From assembly GCA_937996605.1 (NCBI GenBank), contig CALKVB010000650.1, forward strand, positions 1 through 19,089: 19,089 nucleotides of DNA. The letters run 5' to 3'. The position numbers and the translations under genes were made by a program. The notes below the pieces were generated by a model. It was given only the letters and a program-made list of their open reading frames with translations, made no database searches and was not told the origin of the DNA. Source of the stretch: an uncultured Oxalobacteraceae bacterium (lineage in GTDB: Bacteria > Pseudomonadota > Gammaproteobacteria > Burkholderiales > Burkholderiaceae_D). Of this stretch, positions 13,282 through 19,089 are shown piece by piece (the first letter of the stretch is position 1; every line of letters begins with the position of its first letter).

Positions 13282-13305
13282 ACGTCTTAGCACGTGTTAA
13301 GACGT
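13282..13305. terminator. 24-base near-perfect palindrome after the small lipase-linked gene
   Basis: Ten bases after the TGA at 13272 lie ACGTCTTA (13282-13289) and TAAGACGT (13298-13305), a perfect inverted repeat. They flank G-CACGTG-T, whose core CACGTG is itself palindromic. Only the G13290/T13297 pair breaks full symmetry, and in RNA that would be a G-U pair. This gives a potential 12-base-pair stem at the 3' end of the transcript, or a symmetric protein-binding site in DNA. Its position between two same-strand genes (80-base gap) fits a 3'-end signal. Confidence 0.6.
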
Positions 13306-13352
13306 GACAATCTAACTAAAAATAGAAGCTGGTTTTCGCCGTATTGCTTGAG

Positions 13353-13850
13353 ATGGGAAACGCATTAAAGATTTTCGGCTTGACCGCGGGCGGTGCTATT
13401 GTAGTCAAGTGTGCCATGGAGTACGACAAGTCCAGAAAAAGGGAGAAAGCAAAGCCGTTCGATCCGGCGATGAAACGCGCCTCGGAAGAAATTCGAAAAG
13501 TGTTTGAAGATGCCAGCTATGTGTGTAAAACTACAAGTAACGGGTGCGACTTGTTTTGCGCTGTGACTGACGATAAGAAGGAAGCTGCAAACCCAGGACG
13601 TGCGATTGATCATTATCATATCAAATTCACTGGCGATTCTATTGCAATCATTCGCTCGTTCAAAACGCGTTCGAAAAGCGAACAGCACCACTGTCTGGTT
13701 GGTATTGAAGTCACGAAGCGTGGTTATGTTAAGGTCACTGCAATTGAAGGCGCAGACGCAAGAGACAAACTTTTTTGCGAAGCCAATGCCGATATTATCA
13801 AAGAAGAATTGGAGATCCTCTATGTGCAACACCTCGATGACTTACTTTAG
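13353..13850 (+). CDS. Unknown 165-residue protein with N-terminal MGN and hydrophobic segment
   Basis: Start is the first ATG of the frame, 13353; an upstream TTG extends it by three codons only. The N-terminus MGNALKIFGLTAGGAIVVK has a Gly at position 2 and a 14-residue hydrophobic stretch, which suggests membrane association by a short N-terminal anchor. N-myristoylation is possible, but residue 6 is Lys instead of the preferred Ser/Thr, so it is weak. The rest is a mixed alpha/beta domain with several Cys (VCKTTSNGCDLFC) and no catalytic motif I recognise. The stop overlaps the convergent gene at 13842-14183 by 9 bases. GC content is somewhat lower than in the neighbouring lipase gene, by eye. 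Confidence 0.8.
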   Translation: MGNALKIFGLTAGGAIVVKCAMEYDKSRKREKAKPFDPAMKRASEEIRKVFEDASYVCKTTSNGCDLFCAVTDDKKEAANPGRAIDHYHIKFTGDSIAIIRSFKTRSKSEQHHCLVGIEVTKRGYVKVTAIEGADARDKLFCEANADIIKEELEILYVQHLDDLL

Positions 13851-14183
13851 CGATTCCAATGTAAGCCTTTTCTTTAACTCTTCTCTGAACTTTGGGGCTC
13901 TTATTCGAGGTATTTCCGGATACTTTGTGTAGAAGCTATCCATATCAAAGGTGCGTTCAATGATGCTTCCGAGACGTCGGCCCCGCCCGCGAAGCACGGT
14001 TCCGTCAACCATATGGGTATCATATGAAAATTCCTCCAGCTCAACCACAACAATCTCTTGTTTGCCTTGGTTTTCGTGGTCGTACATCCATAAATCAACT
14101 CGTCCTGTCGCTTGTGGCTTGGTCTGATGCACAACTCTTTCGGGTTGACAAAACGGGCAGTCAGTTCCAACTTCAATGCACAT
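13842..14183 (-). CDS. Small CPFC protein, possible PD-(D/E)XK-like fold
   Basis: This 113-residue frame runs from ATG 14183. The N-terminus contains CPFC (C9, C12), a possible half zinc site or redox pair. The core ATGRVDLWMYD...IVVVELEEF has the order of a restriction-endonuclease-like active site: Asp30 at the end of a strand, 18 residues to E48-x-E50, with strand hydrophobics. The canonical Lys of ExK is replaced by Glu. This is a pattern-level suggestion only. The C-terminal third is basic. AATAAA (minus 14192-14187) lies three bases before the ATG. The gene ends inside the end of its convergent neighbour. A small nuclease or regulatory protein is possible, and function is otherwise unknown. 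Confidence 0.75.
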   Translation of the reverse strand: MCIEVGTDCPFCQPERVVHQTKPQATGRVDLWMYDHENQGKQEIVVVELEEFSYDTHMVDGTVLRGRGRRLGSIIERTFDMDSFYTKYPEIPRIRAPKFREELKKRLTLESLK

Positions 14184-14267
14184 GACTTTATTCTCCTTCA
14201 GTGCAAGCTCAGTTGATTTTTAAAAACACGAAAAACGTTAGGTTTTCTAAAAGAAAAAATCTCATGT
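14184..14267 (-). promoter_or_regulatory. AT-rich intergenic region with 3' hairpin and AATAAA
   Basis: This 84-base gap lies between the LicD-type gene (stop at 14268) and the next minus-strand gene (ATG 14183). Read on the minus strand it holds TTTTC-TTTTA-GAAAA just after the stop (14257-14243; 5-base arms, 5-base loop), then the 10-base palindrome TTTTTAAAAA (14226-14217), and AATAAA (14192-14187) close to the next ATG. It probably contains both the 3'-end signal of the upstream gene and the promoter of the downstream gene. This is inferred from position. Confidence 0.45.
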
Positions 14268-15032
14268 TCAAAACCATGGATTCAACCCAAGTCTCCATAG
14301 TAAGGCATAGGTGGCGTGGTTGTTGATCCGCTCGAAAGGTTTGTTGTAGGCTTCGGTCTGCCAATTGGGATACGTTTCGTCCAGCAGTGTTTTATCGTTG
14401 GGCACAGGTATGGTTGTATCTTCGAATGGAATGAACCGCAATGGAAAGACGCGGTCCATCGAATACACTTCCTTACGCCATTCTTTGGACTTTTCAAACG
14501 TGCACTGCCCATTTGCGTCCAATGGATAGCACAGTTTCATTTGTCCTTGATCTTCTTGCATCACCACAAAGTCGATAAACGGAAAAGGAAGGAACGTTCG
14601 TGGAATGAGTTTTATGGCTCCGCCACGAGTCAACAAGTCATAACCGTGATCTCGAATGCGTGGTAGAGCAGCAAACAGTTTGGGTACGTCTTTGTGTAAG
14701 ATGGCCAAATCCGTGTCGTCGTCCCATGCCGAAAACCCGCCGTGTCGTTCAGCAGCCAGCCATGTGCCGCATATCGCCCAAAATGTCATATCTAAGGATT
14801 CGAGCAGTGCTTTGGCAAAGTGGAATATGGATAGTTCTTGATCTAACACGGTTTTCTGCAAGAGTCGAGGCTGTCCTTTTGGAAAGCGAGTATTGTCGGC
14901 AATGCGATGCTCTTGGTCACCGACTTTGAAGGTACTACCCGCGGCTACTCGTTCACTGGTGTAAGGACAGTACAGGACAGGGATCATGAGCAGCAATAAC
15001 AAAAACAAAACGAAGAAAAGTAGCAACCACAT
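14268..15032 (-). CDS. LicD/fukutin-family protein with N-terminal membrane anchor
   Basis: The 254-residue protein starts at ATG 15032, chosen over ATG 15071 because it follows the upstream TAA by two bases and places the membrane helix at the N-terminus. Residues about 2-20 are a strong transmembrane or signal-anchor helix (Leu/Phe-rich). The LicD signature is clear: CGTWLAAERHGGF (88-100) then WDDDTDLAI (103-111), matching the family GTLLGxxRxxxxIPWDDDxD nucleotidyltransferase motif. A later element, FEDTTIPVPNDKTLLDETYPNW (about 203-224), fits the family's C-terminal P-x-x-x-x-x-L-x-x-x-Y-G-x-W motif. Family members transfer phosphocholine (bacterial LicD) or ribitol phosphate (fukutin/FKRP) to glycans. 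The viral protein probably sits in the host secretory membrane, facing the lumen, and decorates glycans. The exact donor is unknown. Confidence 0.9.
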   Translation of the reverse strand: MWLLLFFVLFLLLLLMIPVLYCPYTSERVAAGSTFKVGDQEHRIADNTRFPKGQPRLLQKTVLDQELSIFHFAKALLESLDMTFWAICGTWLAAERHGGFSAWDDDTDLAILHKDVPKLFAALPRIRDHGYDLLTRGGAIKLIPRTFLPFPFIDFVVMQEDQGQMKLCYPLDANGQCTFEKSKEWRKEVYSMDRVFPLRFIPFEDTTIPVPNDKTLLDETYPNWQTEAYNKPFERINNHATYALLWRLGLNPWF

Positions 15033-15033
15033 G

Positions 15034-15039
15034 TTTATT
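15034..15039 (-). promoter_or_regulatory. AATAAA at the ankyrin gene stop, one base before the LicD-type ATG
   Basis: On the minus strand CAATAAACATG joins the two genes: AATAAA (15039-15034) includes the TAA stop of the ankyrin gene (15037-15035), with a single base before the ATG at 15032. It may serve as the 3'-end signal, the promoter core, or simply reflect coding constraints. It supports the choice of 15032 as the start. Confidence 0.35.
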
Positions 15040-16360
15040 GCTGATCTATGGCAGAATTTAAGGCGTCGCATACGTCTTTACGTTGGGCGCCCACGGAAAC
15101 AAACGCATATTTGTAAGCGCGGGTCAATGTTTCGCGCGTCGGGCGGACAACCGCCATCATGTCTTTGACCATTTGTAAATCACACGTCTTTGCTGCTTCG
15201 CATAACGTCTCTTCGGTGTAGCGAATCACACCACACTCGGCCAGACATTGTAGAGCATGGACCATGCGCTTTTGAATCAGTTCCATCATGGCATTCTTGT
15301 TCAAGTCCTTGAATTTGCCAATCGTAAACACAACCATGACCATTTCTTCCGACCCACTGCGGATGGCCATGTCCATGAATTTCGGAGTAAATTTAAAGTC
15401 TGGTACCCTTCTGTGAATTTCCAACAGAACTCGCGCATTCTTGGACCGAATGGCATGCTCCACCGAAGTGGGCGGTATAGGAGTGGAATCGTCCATCCAT
15501 CGCAAGACTTCGAGACACCCGTCTTCACATGCCTTAAGTATGCTTTCTTCGTTAGGTCGCCAATCCACGTGCCGTTCAGCCAGGAACGAAACGATGGACA
15601 TATGACCGTGTGCAAAGGCGGTTTGGAAACAGGTTTCCGACACACTACCACAACGTTGAAGCACACTCGAAAAGAAATTCAAGTCTCCCGCTTTGGCCGC
15701 ACTGATGGATACCTTTTCAGGAATGGTAGCAAACAAGGACCCATCTAAAAGTCGTAACAACTCACGGGCCATGTCAAAAGATCGCTCTTCAATGGCGGTC
15801 AGCACCGGAGCAATGGTAGTGATTTTCAAAACATGCGGCACCAACAGACGAAGTAACGCCACGTTTCGTTTGGCCACGATCGTTTGTAACGCTTGCACGG
15901 GATGTTTGAACAGTCGTTTGTGGTTTCCGTATCGCCAAAGGACATAATACACAATGCGCAAATCCTGGTTTTCAATGGCCGTATCCAGAGTAGGAATGTA
16001 CGTGGTGCGAATGACTTTCCGCTCGCTGTTGTAAAAGACGGCTTTGGAATCCGTCAAAAGAATGAGCATGCACAAAAGCTCGTGATCTGCACTATGTTGA
16101 ATCAGGTCGTCTAAATTGGGACAAGACACTTTGGCTTCGAGTAATAGGTAGGCATGATTCCACATTTGATACTTGAGACAGTCTATCCACATGTCGGGAC
16201 AAAACGAAGACGACGACAGGCGCTCCGTTAGGAACCACTCCTTGTGATGAAACCCATAGGAGCGGTCACATGCAATCGCCTCCTCCACATCGAAACACAT
16301 CAATACCATGCGCCATAGTCGACTGTGAACCAAAGTCTCGAACGACCATGCAAGTTCCAT
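15035..16360 (-). CDS. Ankyrin-repeat protein of giant-virus type
   Basis: The 441-residue protein starts at the first ATG of the frame (16360); the frame is open upstream to a GTG at 16387. From about residue 160 to 410 it shows tandem helix pairs with the giant-virus ankyrin spacing. Examples are SAAKAGDLNFFSSVLQ, TAFAHGHMSIVSFLAE, KACEDGCLEVLRWMDD, MAIRSGSEEMVMVVF and EAAKTCDLQMVKDMM (compare A-x-x-x-G-x-x-x-hV-x-x-L). Repeats are 25-33 residues and degenerate. There is no membrane segment and no recognised F-box or other partner domain. It lies immediately upstream of the LicD-type gene (two-base gap) and shares a divergent promoter region with the gene at 16432. Confidence 0.88.
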   Translation of the reverse strand: MELAWSFETLVHSRLWRMVLMCFDVEEAIACDRSYGFHHKEWFLTERLSSSSFCPDMWIDCLKYQMWNHAYLLLEAKVSCPNLDDLIQHSADHELLCMLILLTDSKAVFYNSERKVIRTTYIPTLDTAIENQDLRIVYYVLWRYGNHKRLFKHPVQALQTIVAKRNVALLRLLVPHVLKITTIAPVLTAIEERSFDMARELLRLLDGSLFATIPEKVSISAAKAGDLNFFSSVLQRCGSVSETCFQTAFAHGHMSIVSFLAERHVDWRPNEESILKACEDGCLEVLRWMDDSTPIPPTSVEHAIRSKNARVLLEIHRRVPDFKFTPKFMDMAIRSGSEEMVMVVFTIGKFKDLNKNAMMELIQKRMVHALQCLAECGVIRYTEETLCEAAKTCDLQMVKDMMAVVRPTRETLTRAYKYAFVSVGAQRKDVCDALNSAIDQQ

Positions 16361-16431
16361 GAGTCGTGATTGCTGACGCAAAAACACAAACGCGCGATCC
16401 GGGAAACACGGTTTGCGAAACCAAATAAAAC
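16361..16431. promoter_or_regulatory. 71-base divergent promoter region with inverted repeat
   Basis: This region separates the minus-strand ankyrin gene (ATG 16360) from the plus-strand gene at 16432. It contains a perfect inverted repeat GGTTT-GCG-AAACC (16410-16422) and AATAAA (16424-16429) two bases before the plus-strand ATG. No gene on the plus strand ends upstream of it, so this AATAAA cannot be a neighbour's poly(A) signal and is better read as part of a promoter. Confidence 0.5.
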
Positions 16432-16800
16432 ATGTCGGAAGATCCGTTCCGCAGTGCTTCGCCTGCCGGGTCCTATGAAGCGTCGTTCGGAGCCCAAGAA
16501 GTGGTGGCGGCTACCACACCTCGAAGCGTGAGTGTGAGCAATGGCTCGCGGTTGGCCGATCGTTTACGTCAAGTGTCGGAAGAAGCGAAACAAAAACGCG
16601 CCAACTATTTGACAACCCGAAGATTTACGGAAATCGAAAAGTTGTTGATCAAGGCGGCCGGGGAAGGCAAGACGGAATATCGATTTCATAGTCCCTTGGA
16701 GATGGATCTGGTGGAGCTGTTACAAAAACGACACGGCATTACCTACGTGGTCGACCAAGATCGACGCACTCACATTACCTCTTATCTATGCAAGTGGTGA
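16432..16800 (+). CDS. Small unknown protein with Ser/Ala-rich N-terminus
   Basis: This 122-residue frame runs from ATG 16432 to TGA 16798-16800. The first 40 residues are low-complexity (Ser, Ala, Pro, Thr) and probably disordered. A charged helix follows (about 41-60). The C-terminal 55 residues (EIEKLLIKAAGEGKTEYRF, then VELLQKRHGITYVVDQ, ending ITSYLCKW) form a compact alpha/beta unit. It has a helix, a strand, a helix, a glycine turn and two strands closing on Trp, a layout I associate with small giant-virus proteins without a known function. No membrane segment or active site is visible. The gene overlaps the earliest possible start of the next membrane protein. Confidence 0.8.
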   Translation: MSEDPFRSASPAGSYEASFGAQEVVAATTPRSVSVSNGSRLADRLRQVSEEAKQKRANYLTTRRFTEIEKLLIKAAGEGKTEYRFHSPLEMDLVELLQKRHGITYVVDQDRRTHITSYLCKW

Positions 16801-16814
16801 ATGTTTTTCCAAAC

Positions 16815-18200
16815 ATGCCAAAGAAAAGGCAAATGGTCCCGGTCCCCAATTTGACATGGTGGATCTTTGGACTGGTGGTGGCCGCCGTGGTGGGTGTCAC
16901 CTCATTCTTGCTCTTTCATGCCAGCGATAAAAAGTCGACGTTGGGCGGTCTTCCCACTCCAGGAACTATGCGAATCGGATTTCGCAACACGGGAGCTGTC
17001 ACAAGCGCACGAGAACAAGGAATTGAAGACAAACACGTGCTGGCTGCCAGCGGTTTGAAATCGCTGCAGTATCATCTGCGGGACGTGACCATGTATGAGG
17101 ACATCACAGTCTCAGGAACGGCATGGAATCCTTCCACCGATCCCACGAAGCAGTCCAAGTTGACCTTATATTCCAACGGCAACAGCGCGCAGCTGGATTA
17201 CAACACGTATGGATTCACGGAAGCGTTGGCCGATACCAAGAATTACGTGGACTTGGCTGACACGAAAACCTTGACGGAACGCTTGTCCTTTGAAATCAAG
17301 CTGGATGCATCTTTGGCCGGGAAGCAACTGCAGTGGGTGGTGGTGAATTGGATGAAGCCAATCAAATTCCAAGCCGAGTTTTATGATGCAGATACCAAGA
17401 CCACTCTGGTTTCCAAGACGGCGTCCAATTTCCGAAGTTTCACTTCCAGCAACTTCTCCATCATGGACACGTCCATGGAATCTGGAACCTCTCAACTCAC
17501 CACCATCGTGTTGAACAATGGGGGTTTCTTCACTCGATTGGCCGAACCGTTTGTCGTGGATTTGACCAAGACCTACCGCTGCTTGTTTGCCTTCAATCCG
17601 GATGGTGTGTTGAAAGTGGCGAAAAACCCATTTATTCCACTTTCGACCACGGACAATTTCGCGTCCTTTGAGTTTCAGAAAGGCAGTGCAGGTGATTTGG
17701 CTGGCAATTACGTGTTTGTACCCATGTTACCGCTGGCACCTATCATCTATGCGGAAGGTGACAAGATTTTCAAGGAAGTCTACATTTTACACATTCTGGG
17801 GTCAGGTCTACCTGCGGTGCCCGTTTCTCCGCCTGTGCCAGATTCGGCCAAAAACTGTGACATTGTGTTGGAAGTGTACTACCGTGAATCGGCGCCTCAA
17901 AACGTTGCGGCCGCAACTGCCATCACTCGATTGACGACCACTTCGGATCTTACGTCTGGGTTTGTGCAGCCAGCGTTTCCCACGATTTTCTTCATCGAAA
18001 AAGACGCTTCCAATGGCAAGATGAACTTCCGTCCTTACAATCCTAACTACAAGTTGATTCACGGGTTGAAACGAGGTGAGAGTGGTGCATGTCAAGTGTT
18101 TATGTATGAAGGCATGGCAGGCTACTATGTGACATTGGAGAACCAAACGGGTGTTACCATTACATATGACTACCAAGGCCCACCCATTCAGGTGGCTTGA
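16815..18200 (+). CDS. Type II membrane protein with large ectodomain (paralogue of the 10570-11175 protein)
   Basis: The 461-residue protein is started at ATG 16815, 14 bases after the previous stop. An ATG at 16788 would overlap that gene and add nine residues, and 16833 is a third option. The short basic tail MPKKRQ is followed by a transmembrane helix at about residues 15-35 (WWIFGLVVAAVVGVTSFLLF), giving a type II topology. The ectodomain is beta-rich, with Ser/Thr-rich linkers. Residues about 85-260 match the smaller protein at 10570-11175, including NYVDLAD/HYVNLAD, NWMKP/EWMNP and TYRC/GYKC. Residues about 280-461 are an extra domain with few Cys, ending in a beta-rich YYVTLENQTGVTITYDYQG. 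It is likely a virion-envelope or inner-membrane surface protein, by inference from topology. No named family is recognised. Its 3' end overlaps the convergent protease gene by 13 bases. Confidence 0.88.
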   Translation: MPKKRQMVPVPNLTWWIFGLVVAAVVGVTSFLLFHASDKKSTLGGLPTPGTMRIGFRNTGAVTSAREQGIEDKHVLAASGLKSLQYHLRDVTMYEDITVSGTAWNPSTDPTKQSKLTLYSNGNSAQLDYNTYGFTEALADTKNYVDLADTKTLTERLSFEIKLDASLAGKQLQWVVVNWMKPIKFQAEFYDADTKTTLVSKTASNFRSFTSSNFSIMDTSMESGTSQLTTIVLNNGGFFTRLAEPFVVDLTKTYRCLFAFNPDGVLKVAKNPFIPLSTTDNFASFEFQKGSAGDLAGNYVFVPMLPLAPIIYAEGDKIFKEVYILHILGSGLPAVPVSPPVPDSAKNCDIVLEVYYRESAPQNVAAATAITRLTTTSDLTSGFVQPAFPTIFFIEKDASNGKMNFRPYNPNYKLIHGLKRGESGACQVFMYEGMAGYYVTLENQTGVTITYDYQGPPIQVA

Positions 18201-19089
18201 GCATTGGTCGTCTTTTTGCTAAACGCTCGCCGGATGTAGGGCCATGTGAAATACAGCACGACTAATGAAATCAAAACGGCGAGCACAATCAGCACAATCA
18301 TAAGAACGTTGCTCTTGTCTTCGGCCGCTCCTTCGGCAGTGACCGAGCTGGTTGGCTCGCCCAGATCTTGCATGGTTCCATCCCCGGTAATTTGGTAGTC
18401 CGCGGTTCGCAATGTGATGGTGTCATTGTCCGAAGATTGCAAATAGTTGCGCATAATGGCCACCTGACTCTTACTAAACATCAAACTGACTTCATCCGTG
18501 CCATAATCCATGAAATTCACGGCCATGTCATTGGGGGCGAATTGAGCGCCATTCTTGCTTTCGAAGCTGTAACAGGACAACTTGGTACCCGTTCGACGAT
18601 CCTTGTCACGGTTGTCATTGCGAATGTCCCATTGACCTCCGCCCAGATCGACCAATTCAGTGGAAAAATTGGGACGAATGGACTCGGGGATGTCAGGAAA
18701 CGGTTTCTGACCATCACAAACCGAATCGGCAAAGATATGGGGTAAGCCCAACGCATGCCCAATCTCGTGCGCAACGGTTTTTCCTAAATTGTAACCACTA
18801 AGCGTACCTGGTTTTTCCGGGCTTCCTACAGTGGAATACAACGAATACACGATGTTTGAATTCAGTTCCGCTTGGCCAAGGATAGCGGATTTTCCAGAGT
18901 TTCCAAAGTAAATATTTAGTTTCCCGTTGACACGTCCTCCACGAGATGCAGCGTCACCGACCGGAGAAGATCCATTCAAATCACCTTTTACCGAGATATA
19001 CTTAACGTATATCTTTTTCTCGTCCAACGGCAGGAAGGAAATGTTGGGATTCCCAATCAAAGGCTTCCATGGGTTGAGCGTCGTATTGG
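18188..19089 (-). CDS. M43 pappalysin-like zinc metalloprotease, C-terminally anchored, N-terminus cut by window edge
   Basis: The frame is open from the right edge (first complete codon at 19087) to TGA 18190-18188, giving 299 visible residues without a start. The zinc site is HEIGHALGLPH (codons at 18769-18737), the HExxHxxGLxH pattern of metzincins. The Met-turn is VNFMDYGTD (Met codon at 18511-18509), and the Phe-Ser-x-x-Q-x-x-x-M-R helix after it (MFSKSQVAIMRNYL) matches the M43 (pappalysin/cytophagalysin) family. Two Cys between the zinc site and Met-turn could form the family's disulfide. Near the end a single transmembrane helix (VLMIVLIVLAVLISLVVLYF) is followed by a short basic tail, so the catalytic domain would face the lumen or exterior. 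An N-terminal signal or propeptide would lie beyond the window. The substrate is unknown. A role in surface or envelope protein processing is inference. Confidence 0.92.
   Translation of the reverse strand, partial: NTTLNPWKPLIGNPNISFLPLDEKKIYVKYISVKGDLNGSSPVGDAASRGGRVNGKLNIYFGNSGKSAILGQAELNSNIVYSLYSTVGSPEKPGTLSGYNLGKTVAHEIGHALGLPHIFADSVCDGQKPFPDIPESIRPNFSTELVDLGGGQWDIRNDNRDKDRRTGTKLSCYSFESKNGAQFAPNDMAVNFMDYGTDEVSLMFSKSQVAIMRNYLQSSDNDTITLRTADYQITGDGTMQDLGEPTSSVTAEGAAEDKSNVLMIVLIVLAVLISLVVLYFTWPYIRRAFSKKTTNAQAT

Noticed and set aside
15033..15071. Earlier ATG (15071) for the LicD-type protein
   Set aside because: It would overlap the ankyrin gene by 37 bases and put 13 polar residues before the anchor. 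The ATG at 15032 follows the stop directly; the earlier start is possible but less likely.
1..19089. tRNA genes, CRISPR arrays, insertion sequences or introns
   Set aside because: No cloverleaf, regularly spaced direct repeat, transposase motif or split gene with splice sites was seen on either strand.

Overview
The window looks like a piece of a large eukaryote-infecting DNA virus (phylum Nucleocytoviricota, 'giant virus'). The family is not resolved, because no hallmark gene (major capsid protein, B-family polymerase, packaging ATPase, primase-helicase) lies in this stretch. The evidence is about 97% coding density, no introns, genes on both strands with gaps of 0-95 bases or overlaps of a few bases, and a typical giant-virus mix: divergent ankyrin-like proteins, a eukaryotic-style protein kinase, a class 3 lipase, a LicD/fukutin-type enzyme, membrane-anchored proteins and a lysine-rich repeat protein. 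Bacterial-style ribosome binding sites are not apparent, and AATAAA sequences sit at many gene ends. GC content is moderate, roughly the high forties percent by eye. The first 47 bases are not biological: they are an Illumina index adapter left on the contig end, so the left edge is an assembly artefact.

Layout. Plus strand 48-1845: the tail of an unknown protein, a helical protein, and a highly basic repeat protein that may bind DNA or serve the virion core. Minus strand 1897-11175: eight tightly packed genes. From the 5' end of the array these are a small type II membrane protein, a metallophosphoesterase, a protein with an acidic repeat and a basic tail, a possible lipid-binding beta-barrel protein, a 643-residue ankyrin-like protein, a divergent protein kinase, and two more ankyrin-like or helical proteins. 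Plus strand 11204-13850: a class 3 lipase with a complete catalytic triad and two unknown small proteins. Minus strand 13842-16360: a small CPFC-containing protein, a membrane-anchored LicD/fukutin-family protein and an ankyrin-like protein. Plus strand 16432-18200: a small unknown protein and a 461-residue type II membrane protein that is a paralogue of the one at 10570-11175. Minus strand 18188 to the right edge: a C-terminally anchored M43 (pappalysin-like) zinc metalloprotease, cut by the window end.

How the genes may work together (inference): the right half is rich in proteins that would act at membranes or on surfaces (two paralogous type II ectodomain proteins, LicD-type sugar phosphate transferase, membrane-tethered protease, lipase). 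This suggests remodelling of the virion or host membrane. The left half is rich in host-interaction proteins (ankyrin-like, kinase). Non-coding sequence is minimal. Both divergent gene pairs share a very short intergenic region with a perfect inverted repeat, several gene ends carry AT-rich hairpins or AATAAA, and one intergenic region holds a 24-base near-perfect palindrome.
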